Shown: positions 1-11,715, numbered from the stretch's first letter. The stretch is DNA of 39,614 bases from Branchiostoma floridae (GCF_000003815.2 NC_049993.1:20668641-20708254), one strand, 5' to 3'. Made by a program: numbers and translations. Notes: a model not told the origin generated them from the letters alone.

Positions 1-1492
1 TAGCAAGGATCTTGCCCTGTCTGAAACACTGCAAAAGCTTCTGAGATGTAAAGGGTAGTTCAGCAAAGCTTTTGGAACTTCAGCTCCGATGTGTATAGCT
101 AATATAAGATGTACAAGATATGGTGCCACATTGTGAAGGCACTGGAGTATTTTCTAGGAGTGAATGTAACTCATTTCAGGTGAAACTGAAACTAACGATG
201 ACTGTGGGAGCCACAAAGTCAGGACACAAGCGTTTAAGGTTCCATATTTGTAAAGGGAACATAACAAGAGAGTATGCGCACTTCTGGTCAGGAGAAACTG
301 CCCATCGTTGTTGACAACTGTGGGCGAAGAAAACAGCTACAAGATGAAGTGGTGAAGTTTCTAGATTTTCTATTTGAGCGTCTATGAAAAAGGGAGAGAT
401 GCTGAGCCCCGTAAAGGGCATGGAGATGCAAGATAACTAATAACAGGAGTCATAAATAAACAAATAAAGGCCAGGATAAAATAAACAAAATTAATAAACA
501 AATACAGGCCAGGCTAGTAGGCCCAGTCCAGTACCTGGAGCTGTGTGGTAGGACCTGTAGAATATGGCTAGGTCTTATATTGACAACCGTGTTGTTGTGT
601 TTCTGAATGTAAAATTTAATGTTCAAAGTAGGTTTTGTTGCATCGAATTTAACCTGCAAACTGTTGATGTGTTTGTAAGTTTAACCTCCAACAGTGTTGA
701 AATTTATTAATCTAACTGTTGAAATTTATGAGAAATCTGAGAAAAGCTCTTTTCCACAAGGCCACGCTACATTTGAAGTACTCAGTTTGTTTTTTAGTTA
801 CTTAATAAGTGTGAGAGAAGTTTAACATCAGTGTTAGCTTTTTTTTTTTCGTTTTTCGACTCATGTTTCAACTTTAGGCTTGTCTAGACCTGGTAACCAG
901 GGAATTAACTTAACGAGGCCTAACGGAGTAGATGATGAGACAGTTGAACTGTCTGGTTCGTTAATGATTAATTAGCATTTCACGTGACGACATGCTCTCT
1001 TCTCATGTGTATGTGCCAAACTTTGGCTCTATGTAAACTAGCTCAACATAGCTCCATATTGAGTGTTATATACATGTAGGAGCTCTGGAAGAAATAGCAG
1101 AAAAAAAAGTATTTTGTAACCTGAATTTATGCAGAGCATGAAGAGAGAGAAACTATATTTGAAATGCTGCGATTCCGGCAGACAGTTTCTGTGACTATTG
1201 TGGAGAATGGAGTGTGAAAATTGCCAGGTTGGTTTTGACAAAGTGATCGTGTAAGTACGAAATATGTACAGTGATTTATATGTGTGGGGAGGGAACAGTA
1301 ACTGTGTTTAAAGCGTTTATCTTGCCGTTGTTTTTGTCGCTGTGAACCCACCGATGTTTGACGCCTAGTGTAAGTCGTTCTTGTTGCACTGTTAAGCCAT
1401 TCTCTGTCACATTCCTGTACGAAGGTTCGTTATGATTATTATATTTTGCTAAGTTAAGTACTGGCAATAGTGAACAACTAGGGAAGAAGACC
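1..1492. other. Non-coding stretch, no gene recognised
   Basis: AT-rich sequence with only short ORFs that show no recognisable domain, codon bias or splice-linked continuation. An imperfect duplication around 455-520 (two AT-rich blocks each ending in a CAGGCCAGG-like motif) is the only local structure seen. It could be UTR or intron of a gene beyond the left edge. Confidence 0.4.
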
Positions 1493-1832
1493 TTGAATGA
1501 AGAGGCTCCTTTTACACAACCCTTGCTTTATTTCCAACAGTGTTTCACCGACCATCTGTCACCTTCCTCAGGGCAATTCTGACTTTGGCTACATGGTACT
1601 GCAGCTATAGGTGGCGCTGCTTACAGATGCAGTCCCAAATGTAAATTATGGACATGAATACGGTGATGGTTTTCTGCAATGTTAACTATGTGGTCTCAAA
1701 TGTAAAGGAGTGTAATATGCAAATTTAACCAATCAAAATTGCCTTGAAGAAGGTGACAGACGGTCACCGAAATGCCATATTTAGAAACAAAGGCAAGGGT
1801 TGTGAAATAAAGAGTCTCTTTATTCAGTGACG
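1493..1832. mobile_element. Inverted-repeat element with Penelope-like, hammerhead-like motifs
   Basis: Two arms of roughly 90-100 bp (about 1493-1586 and 1735-1832) are inverted copies of each other. Read outward, each carries a CTGAGGA- or TTGAAGA-type box, a short hairpin (GGTGAC/GTCACC in the right arm), GAAA, and then a GGAAATAAAG- or GAAATAAAG-like segment. That order (CUGANGA, stem II, GAAA) is the conserved core of hammerhead ribozymes found in Penelope-like retroelement tails. Stem III and the cleavage dinucleotide are not convincing, so the ribozyme is probably degenerate. A foldback MITE with a chance core is the alternative. Confidence 0.45.
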
Positions 1833-2235
1833 TACCAACCTGATGAAACTATTAGTAGGGAGCACCTTCTTGCCAAGAGATGCAAACGCTTGTATCATTT
1901 CAGAGTACCTCTTGTTGTGTATTGTGACTATATAGTATTAATAACTACTACCAAGATACTGTCAACAGAGCCATATTATTTTTATATACTAGTTGACTCC
2001 TTGAGACTAACAGAAGTATTACTTTAAGACGTTTTCTTAAGACTGCTGCTGAGTAGAATCTTGCCACCTTGAGACGTTGGTGTGAAGTGAGGTGACGCAC
2101 TTGTAAATATGAAGACGTTTGTAACCTGTTGTACTTAACTTGAACTTGAAATACGAGTAGCTGCAGCAGAAACAGAGGGTCTCCTGGGGTTTTTGCAAAC
2201 ACGTCAGAAAGGCTTGTAAAGTTGGGTTCTACAGG
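1833..2235. other. Non-coding stretch, no gene recognised
   Basis: Short ORFs on both strands lack recognisable domains. The minus-strand ORF crossing 1948-2391 opens at a TTG and runs through the tandem CArG/CCAAT repeat, so it is treated as chance. Confidence 0.4.
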
Positions 2236-2237
2236 AG

Positions 2238-2565
2238 CGACGTGATTGGTGGAAATGGCCCGCCTCTGTCTCCATATATGGTCAGATTGAACTGTATGCA
2301 CTGTGATAGGTGGAAGCAAAGTATTTGAAATTTCATTCCCCCGATTGGTGGAAATACGGTCACCACTGTCTCCATATATGGTCAGATTCAATTTTACACT
2401 GGATTGGTGGAAACAGAGTGATCAAAGTTTCTGAACTGTGATTGGTGGAGACAGCGCTGTTACTGTCTCCTTATATGGTCAGATTGGAGTTTCATGGTTG
2501 TGATTGGTGGAAACAGTTTTTCTGTACCGTGATTGGTCGTAACAATTGTTTCCTTATATGGTCAA
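2238..2565. promoter_or_regulatory. Tandem array of four CArG boxes with CCAAT boxes (SRF-type cis element)
   Basis: Four perfect CC(A/T)6GG boxes occur at 2272-2281, 2372-2381, 2469-2478 and 2552-2561, all followed by GTCA. Between them are at least six ATTGG (inverted CCAAT) cores, most in the context GATTGGTGG, near 2243, 2343, 2402, 2441, 2501 and 2530. The spacing of about 100, 97 and 83 bp shows a tandem repeat of one SRE-plus-CCAAT module. CArG boxes bind SRF, and SRF plus NF-Y sites are typical of actin and immediate-early promoters. No target gene is visible. It may drive a gene beyond the left edge or in the adjacent gap, or be a minisatellite that merely contains these motifs. Confidence 0.6.
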
Positions 2566-3046
2566 ATTGATGAAAAGTTTTAAGTATTTGCAAATGGTGC
2601 TAATTTCACAATATTTTTCCAGGATATTAAAGAATCGTCCCAAATAGAGAATTTTACCCAAAATTTTGAAATATACACAAAATACCAATGCAAATAAAAG
2701 GGTTTGACTGTGGCTTCAAGATATTATATCATGAGCCAGACAAAAGACCCCAGAATTCTTGCCGTGGGCAAGCCAAGACGTCTTTCAAGAAAAGAAGTGA
2801 AGCTCCTTGTAGAACTTGACTGGCGAGTTGAAATTAAGACGTATGTTTGAAGCAGGAAGGACCCCTCTGTACATGTTGTGTCGGTGCTAACATGAGATCA
2901 GATATATCTGATCGTTTCAGCCCTGTACTAAGGATCTGTATAGTCTGTACAGAACTGTTCTCACACTGAAGTCACATGGCTCTTATCGTTAGTCTTGAAA
3001 TGTTCATGATAGTTTCATTGGTGTGGTTACTCTCCAAGCTGAGGTT
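2566..3046. other. Non-coding stretch before assembly gap
   Basis: Nothing recognisable. A 39-codon ATG ORF at 2731-2850 (plus) lies downstream of the CArG array but has no known domain. The stretch ends at a run of N. Confidence 0.35.
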
Positions 3047-3146
3047 NNNNNNNNNNNNNNNNNNNNNNNNNNNNNNNNNNNNNNNNNNNNNNNNNNNNNN
3101 NNNNNNNNNNNNNNNNNNNNNNNNNNNNNNNNNNNNNNNNNNNNNN
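3047..3146. other. Assembly gap (100 N)
   Basis: Exactly 100 N, the usual placeholder for a gap of unknown size. ORFs read across it are meaningless. Confidence 0.99.
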
Positions 3147-3569
3147 GGTGACCTCAAAACCATTGTCACCACAAATGTGTTCTAGTATTTCGTGTAGTTT
3201 CAACCTGGAAACAATGCAAAACCTTCAATTTTGTCTTCAACCGTAAGATAAAACCGTCACCAACCAATTATTGTATGTAAATGTACAGTCCATCCCTCTG
3301 ATATTGGTGATAGAAGCTACACCTAAAACCCTGTAATATCCGTGCTGTTTTCGTGCCATGTGAGTTGTATGATATGAAGTATTTATAGACGTACCGTTGC
3401 ACAGCCGTACTGTAATAAAGTGTGCTGTATGTAAAGTCTGCATGAACCATCCAGGTATAGAATATAACAAGTTTTGATACGTGTTGGGCTGGATGACACA
3501 CAGAATAAACTCTTCAAGTTAGCATTTGGTGTTCTTTGATGTTCTGTCTTTTTGAGTGGTGTATTGCTA

Positions 3570-3668
3570 GCCTGGGTGCCATTCTCCGCAGTAACCTCTG
3601 GCTCAATCTTGTAGTTTAGAAAGCAAAAAGATTGCGCCAGCTGTTCCTATGGAGGATGGCACGCAGGC
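3570..3668. mobile_element. Small palindromic MITE-like element
   Basis: The left end GCCTGGGTGCCATTCTCC matches, with two mismatches, the reverse complement of the right end (GGAGGATGGCACGCAGGC). The core also pairs (CAATCTT with AAGATTG), so the whole about 99-bp unit can fold into a hairpin. No coding capacity. Target duplications are not clear. Confidence 0.55.
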
Positions 3669-5190
3669 AGATAGCTTTATACAAATCATGTATGTTATAT
3701 ATACCTAGCAGGAAACAAGATAGCTTTTGTTGCATTTGTTCGTTCAGACCCTTGTAGTGCCTAGTGGCCCTTTAACGTGCATGAGGCACCTTAATGGACA
3801 TGAGACCCCCATGTTACGCCCATTCTGAAAGATGAGGGCTGCCACAAATGAGTTGCCCTATCTAGTATTTACCAACTACATTAGTTGTTAACTGGAACTC
3901 AACTGTAGTCTCCATAGTAGCTAAGCCTCACAAGTCACTGGGATATTCCCATTTTGGACTGATTATACTTATGTATATTGTATATATATAGCTACAGAGA
4001 TGTGGAAATGTACAAACACACTGCCAGAACATGGACTGTTACATGATTTTACTTTTTTGCAACATTTCTAGCATGGGTGAACAAATCAAACTGTTACACT
4101 TTCACATGATTGACTTACAGCTTCGCTGCCTTCGCTACTGGTACACTTTTAAGTACTAATAGTACATCTATATCTGCAAGCATTATTTACATCAAGCACA
4201 TGCTGCATCAAAATGATTTTACTGATAATTCTGGAAGAAAAGTAAAAAGTCAGCTCCAGAAACAAAGATTTTATCTTTTCACTTATGACATGACAGAACC
4301 ACATAAATAGCCAAAGCACAGCTCTGCTCTGTAGCAAATATTCTCAACCAAACACAAAATTACATTGTAAGTACATTGTACAAAACTCAGAGGCATTACT
4401 ATCAAAAGCAGCCTTTTACAATGCACCATGGCTTGTGTAACAAATGATACATTTACATGTATCTTGCCAAAGACCTTAGGTCCTTGTGTGCCGACACGCA
4501 CATTGGGCAGCAAGTATTAGGAAATAATAAAAAATTCAATTATCTATTTTAAATAGACCTTTCACTTTCTCCCAACAGAACCCCCTTGATTAATTTCAGT
4601 TCCTTTCAAAGAAGCCTTTAAGAAATGTATATGAATATATCTAGTACACAAACTGGCAGGATTTGGCAACATCATTCAAACCAAAATTCAACAAAAATAA
4701 AAAAAATATATAAAACTACATCTTTATGCAGACTGCATCCTGTCAATGCTAAACCTTACAAAACACTAGAAACTACAATGAATGACCCTAAGATAAGATA
4801 CATGTTGATGTACCAACCAGTAAGCGGGGACTAGCTTGCATCAATCATCTGCAGGCATCAATACTGACACTGCAGACATTATTTCTGCATAGTGGCTGCA
4901 GACAGTGACCTCCGTACAGTTCTGTTTGCTTGCAAAGCTGGTGTGTGATGTGGACAGGCAGTGCACAATTAGATATGTTAGGCTTTCCCCTGGCTTCTAA
5001 ACTTACTTTGCTTAGCAAACTGATAGTAATATCAATAATTGATGCTGTGAACAGTGCAGAACCTGTAGCCATGCTACATGTACACAGCTCCCACTCCCTT
5101 CCACATCATCTATGTACATTATCCGGTACAACACAGTTACAAATCTCTACCCAGGAAACTATCGGGCTCTGTTACATACAATATGTATTG
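3669..5190. other. Non-coding stretch downstream of ABHD10
   Basis: AT-rich sequence with short ORFs and no domains. It lies 3' of the minus-strand ABHD10 gene and may include its 3' UTR. I saw no convincing polyadenylation signal that fixes the end. Confidence 0.35.
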
Positions 5191-5354
5191 TCATGTCCAG
5201 TACTATTGTGCCCTCCTTCCCCTGTATAATGAATATTCAGCTACCAGGCCCAGTGACTGTTTTCTTTCTTTTTATCTCTTTGATTGTGTATGATGAGATC
5301 TGGTGCCATTGTGCCCCCCTCCCCTGGTGCAGTGCCCCCATCCCCTCCCCTTGT

Positions 5355-5790
5355 ATGTTGAACACTCAGCCCTGTCTACTGTCAGGCTCCGTGATTCTCC
5401 CATGTTCCTCCTGCACAGACTGTGCACCTTGTACATTATCCGGCTCCTGCCCGGCGCCCCCTCCCCAAAAGTGGTGCCCCACCCCCACCCCTCCACAGAT
5501 GGCACCCCCCCCTGTGTACAACACTCAGCCCTGTCTGCTGTCAGGCTCCGTGATCCTCCCATGTTCCTCCTTCACAGACTGCGCACCCTGCACATTATCC
5601 GGCTCCTCCCCAGCGCCCCCCTCCCCAAAAGTGGTGCCCCCCCCCCTCCACAGATGGCACCCCCCCTGTGTACAACACTCAGCCCTGTCTGCTGTCCGGC
5701 TCAGTGATTCTCCCATGTTCCTCCTTCACAGACTGCGCACCCTGCACATTATCCAGCTCCTCCCCAGCGCCCCCCTCCCCCAGTGTGTTC
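5355..5790. repeat. Tandem duplication of ABHD10 C-terminal coding/3' UTR segment
   Basis: A unit of about 157 bp appears three times, beginning near 5355, 5511 and 5668. Each has the order ACACTCAGCCCTGTCT, a CTCCCATGTTCCTCC block, an ACATTATCC block and a C-rich block. The copy at 5668-5790 contains the end of the ABHD10 reading frame and its stop (5679-5681); the other two lie in the presumed 3' UTR. A more degenerate relative may extend left to about 5200. Long plus-strand ORFs here are artefacts of the repeat. Confidence 0.8.
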
Positions 5791-8700
5791 ACCAGCTTGT
5801 CCACAGTGTCTATGATCAGCTCCAAGTCCTCCGGCTCGCTCATGCGATGGCCGCCGCTCTTACGCAGGATCAGGTCAACGTCTTTCGCGTCCAGCTCCTC
5901 GAGAATCTGGGCGGAAGTCTGGTAAAAGAAAGAAAGTGATTTAGTTCATCTCACCGAAAAGCTAGTCTTCCACTGGTTGTGACAGAGAAGACAGACACTA
6001 TGTACAGTATTTACAGGTGCACAGTACCAGGGAAATTCCCCTAGCTGTTTTTGTCAACATACTAAAGACCTACAAAGGGCCATGGAGGGTCAAGTGCTGT
6101 GGAGGAGGCTTTCTGGAATGGTTTGAGTGGGAGCTCGAAGTAAGTAAGTGAATTTTTCGACAAGCACAATGAACAGCGGACTACAGCTTAACATCATATC
6201 CTAAAATCTGCAACCCTTCCTGGTAGCGTGACTATGCCGGGTGAGTGACACAGCCGGAATCGAACAAGCTGCTTTTAGTTAGTTTAGAGGCAGAGGTACC
6301 AACTACAGGACTACATACTCTACCACTGGACTACACACCGTATTATGCTAACTACTGGACTACACACACTACCTGGTACGGGACGTCCTGGTCGCCTAGC
6401 CCGTGGATAAGCCGCACCGGGCACGTGATGGGCATGCGCGTACCCAGGATGCAGTAGGGCAGGCTGTCCTGTATCCAGCCGTAGCCGAGTGAGACAGTTC
6501 CGCTGTCGGTGTAGTCCGACGGGAAGGTGTACACGCCCTTCTCCCTCCACTGGTTCTGCACCTGAGGAGGCAACAGGTGTTGACATCAAATTAAGGGTCC
6601 AGAACGACTAACTAACAGACTGATTCTGACATTCAAGTACAATTGGCTGTTCAACTGATGATGGCATGGTACTTAGTGGTGGGACTAATTTCCAATGTTT
6701 CAATGGAGGTGAGTGGGAGCTATGCATTCGGTTTATGTCTAGTTGAGGACAATTTGTCTCTAAATATGAGATCCTTATATTTAACTAAACTCCTCCTTCT
6801 CCTCTTTCTACTACATGTACTACAACTACTACTACTACTGCTACTACTAGTATTACTTCTACTACTACAACTAGTACTACTACTATTACTACTAGTATTA
6901 CTACTACTACATGTACTACTACTGCTACTTCTACTACTACTGTTACTACTAGCTGTCACTCACAATGATTGGCGCCTGCTCCCAGTGCTTCTTCACGAAG
7001 TCCGCGGCCGTCGATATTCCGACCAGCCCGTGGAGCCTCTCTGGACGGTTCATGGCAATGAGAAGCATGAGCCAGCCTCCCATACTGGAGCCTACGATGA
7101 TCTGAAAAAATCAAGATCATAGTTGTTGCTAAACTTTCTAAGGTTTTCTGCACATATCAAAATTTCAAAGACTAATGTCGCCTTCTTCAGGATCAACAAC
7201 TTAAGAACTTAACTAATAATCAGTGGTCAATTACATGCATTCACAATTATCGATTCAGAACATAAACTCTCAAGAGTTGAAGACATACAATCTTATTACT
7301 AATATTAGCAGTGATCTTACCTGTTTGCCTGTGGTGAGTCTGTCCAGCACATCCAGACAGTCCTGTCTCCAGGTGGCGATGGAGCAGTTCTCTATGGAGC
7401 CCTGGGACAGGCCCATCCCTCTGTAGTCAAACCTGGGGACACAGAACAGGTATTACATGTTAGGGGCTCAGATCCAACTCTACTGGCGCTGTTGTGAGAG
7501 TTCCCTATGGTCTGCGATAGTCAAACCTGGACCTGCAGACACAGGGGAGATATTACAGGTTCAGAACACAGTCTACTGGCACTGTATGGGTCACAGGCTT
7601 TTTCTGAGGACTGCAACCCTTTCACACAAGTCTCTCAAGTGGGAAAACTAGCCAGATATCCAAAGCTATTATAGCTGCCCTCTCACATGAGAGGAGTGAG
7701 AGGAAGGAGAGACTTGGCAGCTGTAACAGCTTTGGTTACCAGGATCAAGCAACTGACAGCTGGGACTCAAACTCTGAACCTTTTAGTACAAAACTTGGGT
7801 CACTGATCACTCAACAACGTAAAGTTCACCCCACCTTGTATACGCCAGCCCAGCGGCCCGACAGTACCCCTCGAGAGCCAGTGAACAACAGCAACAACAA
7901 CAACAACAACAACAGCCCACCTTGTGTATGCCATCCAGCGGCCCAACAACAACAACACAACAACAACAACACCCTACCTTGTATACGCCAGCCCAGCCGC
8001 CCGACAGTACCCCTCCAGAGCCAGCGCCTTGGTACCGTCCATGTTGGACAGGAACAACAACAACAACAACAACAACACCCCACCTTGTATACGCCAGTCC
8101 TGCCGCCCGACAGTACCCCTCCAGAGCCAGCGCCTTGGTACCATCCATGTTGGATAGGAACAACAACAACACAACAACAACAACAACACAACAACAACAA
8201 CACCTTACCTTGTATACGCCAGTCCTGCCGCCCGACAGTACCCCTCCAGAGCCAGCGCCTTGGTACCGTCCATGTTGGACAGGAACAACAACACAACAAC
8301 AACAACACCTTACCTTGTATACGCCAGTCCTGCCGCCCGACAGTACCCCTCCAGAGCCAGCGCCTTGGTACCGTCCATGTTGGACAGGAACAACAACACA
8401 ACAACAACAACACCTTACCTTGTATACGCCAGTCCTGCCGCCCGACAGTACCCCTCCAGAGCCAGCGCCTTGGTACCGTCCATGTTGGACAGGAGCAACA
8501 ACAACAACACAACAACAATAACAACAACACCCCACCTTGTGTATGCCAGCCCAGCTGCCCGACAGTACCCCTCCAGAGCCAGTGCCTTGGTACCATCCAT
8601 GTTGGACAGGAGCAACAACAACACAACAACAACAACAACACAACAACAACAGCCCACCTTGTATACGCCACCCAGCGGCCCGACAGTACCCCTCCAGAGC

Positions 8701-10066
8701 CAGTGCCTTGGTACCGTCCATGTTGGACAGGAACAACAACAACAACAACAACAACACAACAACAACAACACCCCACCTTGTATACGCCAGCCCGGCTGCC
8801 CTGCAGTACCCCTCCAGAGCCAGTGCCTTGGTACCGTCCATGTTGGACAGGAACAACACAACAACAACAACACAACAACAACAACAACAACAACAACACA
8901 ATAACAACACAACAACAACAACACCCCACCTTGTATACGCCAGCCCAGCCGCCCGACAGTACCCCTCCAGAGCCAACGCCTTGGTACCATCCATGTTGGA
9001 CAGAAACCCCGGGAAGAAGATGACCCCCGGGCTCCTTCCCGGGGTACTGCAGTAGGCCAGGTCGGGGTCATGACCTCTGACCAGGTACTGCACACCTGAG
9101 GACAGGTGAGGGGAGGTGGAGAATCTTCTGGACAGGCCTGGAGAACAGAAAAGAGAGTGGAAGTGATCTTGAAACATTGAAGAGCAACAGAGAAAACAGC
9201 CGCTATGTACAGTATTTACAGGTTCATTGTACCAGGGAAATTCCCTTGATTTTTATTACAAGCACAATGAACATTGGACCACGGCTTAACGTCCTGTCCT
9301 ATGGACTGCCACAATTTCCAGTACCGTGCATGTCGGGTGAGTGACACGGTTAGGACTCAAACTACTGACCTCTTAGTGCAGAGGTAGGGATACTATACAC
9401 TGTACACTCTACTGCATCACATAGATGATGAAATGTGAGAATCTGAAGAAGGCTTTTCATTCATGACATAATAACTATAGATTACAACAGCAGAATGCTG
9501 TGTTTTTTTAATAATAGAGGAAGATTCAAAGACTGAAATCCAACATTGGGTGAATGACATTATACGACATATTTGCATCGTATTATCACATATGTCCTGT
9601 CATAGTAGTGTTCGATGGTCTGCAGGTTGCGATGGAAATTGTATAATGTCCTTGAGGTTACTCTAGTTTCTGGACCACAATCAACACACAAGGTTGTAGG
9701 AATCCCAGCCTAGTAGGAACGAAAGCTAGTCCAGTACTGAACTCCTACCAGACCTGTAGTTTGGGCTTGTCGGAACAACTTAAAACAGACACCCAAAATC
9801 GACAAACAAAACAGAAACCAAAACAAAACGATATCCTAACTGAACATCTGCTTGGAGCTTATCAAACCCAATGTTGATTACGTGACCGCCTACACGTGAG
9901 CAATTTTCAATATTTACAATTTGTAGAATCATTCATTCATTTCAGCAAAATATGGCCAATATATAGGAAACACTGTATATCATTTTTTTTAATGTTAATC
10001 GTTTTCCTTACCTGGTAAACTTGAAAATCGTAGGAGAGAGATTTTGTTTCCAGCCGCTCGCGCCAT
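5679..10066 (-). CDS. ABHD10: ABHD10, mitochondrial alpha/beta hydrolase (palmitoyl-protein / acyl-glucuronide esterase family)
   Basis: Six coding exons on the minus strand: 10066-10012, 9137-8930, 7432-7321, 7101-6964, 6561-6373 and 5918-5679. All junctions are GT-AG and in phase, giving 313 residues (the human protein is about 306). The N-terminus is basic and serine-rich (MARAAGNKISLLRF), as expected for a mitochondrial presequence. The nucleophile elbow GSSMGG puts the catalytic Ser at about residue 131; Asp is about 228 (HGLGDQDVP) and His about 258 (GGHRM, preceded by the DVDLILRK signature). ABHD10 enzymes hydrolyse acyl glucuronides and thioester-linked palmitate in mitochondria; this activity is assigned by homology. 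The gene is head-to-head with SGTA. Oddities: exon 2's last part and donor are repeated ten times in intron 2, and the C-terminal tail after about residue 282 lies in a duplicated segment, so it may be lineage-specific. Confidence 0.93.
5964..6312. repeat. Interspersed repeat in ABHD10 intron 5
   Basis: The block beginning GACAGAGAAGACAGACACT and reaching a GGGTGAGTGACAC...ATCGAAC motif recurs, diverged, at 9186-9400, and its first part recurs near 20740 and 20965. The GGAATCGAAC-like end resembles an inverted tRNA B box, which suggests a tRNA-derived SINE in reverse orientation, but this is not proven. Confidence 0.55.
6781..6960. repeat. (CTA)n-rich trinucleotide microsatellite, ABHD10 intron 4
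   Basis: Imperfect CTA/CTT/CTG/TTA trinucleotides fill about 180 bp and end next to the exon-4 donor (exon end 6964). Leucine-rich and serine-rich ORFs here are artefacts. Confidence 0.85.
7831..8929 (-). repeat. Array of ten extra copies of the ABHD10 exon-2 3' end plus splice donor, separated by (CAA)n
   Basis: On the minus strand, ten copies of the last part of ABHD10 exon 2 (coding for about LSNMDGTKALALEGYCRAAG and the following residues), each with its 5' splice site, are strung through intron 2 with (GTT)n spacers. The copied exon ends fall at 8777, 8658, 8536, 8419, 8314, 8209, 8084, 7978, 7921 and 7835; the genuine one is 8930. Full units are about 105-125 bp and the two distal ones are truncated. 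Copies ending at 8419, 8314 and 8209 carry AAG|GTAAGG, a better donor than the genuine AAG|GTGGGG. No acceptor precedes the copies. The long minus- and plus-strand ORFs across the array arise because the units and GTT repeats happen to stay open. Confidence 0.92.
9186..9400. repeat. Interspersed repeat in ABHD10 intron 1
   Basis: Diverged second copy of the element at 5964-6312: the shared blocks are CTATGTACAGTATTTACAGG, CCAGGGAAATTCCC, AAGCACAATGAACA and GGGTGAGTGACAC. Confidence 0.6.
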
Positions 10067-11715
10067 GTTTACATCGGACTATTCCACTATCCTGGTGGGG
10101 TGGTGAATAATGTAGTCTTGGGCATTAAAATCTACCAAACGTGGAAAATATGGCAAAAATATAACAATTTCTAAAAAGATGGATTTATTTTTATCAGATA
10201 TCTTGATATGAAAAGATAATGAATGTGATTTAATTGTCCATATACCACTCCCTACTTGCTAGTGAGCCTGTCCTACTGATTGCTGTGTCAAAGGTCACCC
10301 ATATTTCTAAGGACCACATAGCCTTCTAGAACTTTACATGATGAAATAATATCACTTTATTACCTTTCTGTATTCGAGGAATTTGATGACGAATCAAGAT
10401 AAATAGATGGTACAATTTCTACACATGTAATTTGCTAATTTTTAGTACGTTTGCGTTGAAAAATGACAAAAAAGTGTCACTTTGTTTTCCTCACAAGGGT
10501 CTTGTCCCATTAGCTAAGGCCACGTAAGTCTAGCAGGGTGTTCCACAGAGCAGCTAAGCACCGTTATCAGAAACTATAAACATTTAAGTCTTGGGAAACG
10601 TGACAAGAGGAAAATACACGAGGTAAGCGTGACCTTCATCAATTTATTTCAAGGTCGTTTCAAAAGTATTCTCCTAGTTGTGAACTCCGGAAATTTAAAT
10701 CTGCCCCCCTCCCCACTTTTGAAACCGGCCGCATGCATGCATACATTTTGATTTAATATTATAGCCCTGCCCACTTCTGTAGAAATGTCTTGTGTTGTCA
10801 TCAACACTTCTACACGTGGTTGTCAAAATGAAGATTTGACAGAAGACGATCTCGTGTGCCAGATCTTAATGGCGGATCGCAGAAGAATGTCCTAAGTCTC
10901 CTGACATGAGCGCACATGTCGTCACCTGATCTGCGTTATCAGCAGACTGCTATCTACTGAATGCTGCTCCGTGTTGGACAGAACACATGTATGAGAGATA
11001 TGGACATTTATACACATTGACACCACAGATAGCTGGGAGCTAATGTCACTAAGGGAGGGACCACAAAAAGTCCTGAGAGCATATGCCTAGAGAAGGAAAT
11101 AAGTGCCATTTTGATAGAGGATGTGTAACTTTACTTACTTACGTGGAGCAAAGAGATTAAAAGAAAGACCTTGGTTACAGTATCCTCCTTTATTTGTTAA
11201 AGATGACATATGCTTAGACAATAAGTAATGCTGCTTCTATGTATATGTATGTAGGCAGCTGTATTGCTGCAGCAGTGTGGTTGTACTGCAGTGCTGTCTC
11301 CAGGATCCGTCCTTCTGTCCCGGGATGGAAATCTATTTGTTGGGACAGAAAAAAATTCCACCCCATATATCCGTACCTACCCTGGGTGCCAGACAGGATC
11401 GGGTAGCTAGCGAGTTTTGTTTGGGGGTGCAAGGCAGTCAGCCCGCCAACCTCACATTACGCTCCGGGGAGTTTAAGCCACTAGGAGTTATTCACTTATC
11501 GCTAACGTTTCCAGGGAAAAGGGCAGGTGGACGTGCTTCGGGCTTGTTTCATCAAACAGCTGATGAAAACATTGATGTAAGCTTATATCAACAGATTTAA
11601 CAACAAAAATCAACAATATTGGCTCTTGAACAATGAGCAGGGCGGAAAATAATTAAAAGCTGGAGATGTAATGTGTAATTTACAATTTTAGTGTTATATG
11701 TTTGTGTTACCACAG
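10067..11715. promoter_or_regulatory. Head-to-head upstream region of ABHD10 and SGTA
   Basis: Roughly 1.65 kb separates the ABHD10 start (10066, minus) from the first SGTA coding exon (11716, plus). The SGTA ATG lies two bases inside an exon that follows a CACAG acceptor, so an upstream non-coding exon is expected here; I could not pick its donor with confidence. No other gene is seen. The arrangement suggests a shared or bidirectional promoter. Confidence 0.5.

Noticed and set aside
2731-2850. 39-codon ATG ORF downstream of the CArG array
   Set aside because: Too short, no homology recognised, no splice or codon evidence; left as a note only.
2972-3185. ORFs across the N run (and likewise 37007-37307)
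   Set aside because: They are translated through an assembly gap.
5112-5939. 275-codon plus-strand Cys/Pro-rich ORF
   Set aside because: It is antisense to the ABHD10 last exon and follows the 157-bp tandem repeat; no domain.
6643-7122. Leu-rich ORF resembling a membrane protein
   Set aside because: It is generated by the (CTA)n microsatellite and the antisense of ABHD10 exon 4.
7807-9177. 456-codon minus-strand ORF and several long Thr/Asn/Gln-rich plus-strand ORFs
   Set aside because: They run through the exon-2/(CAA)n array. Only 8930-9137 is a real exon; the rest is open because of repeat composition.
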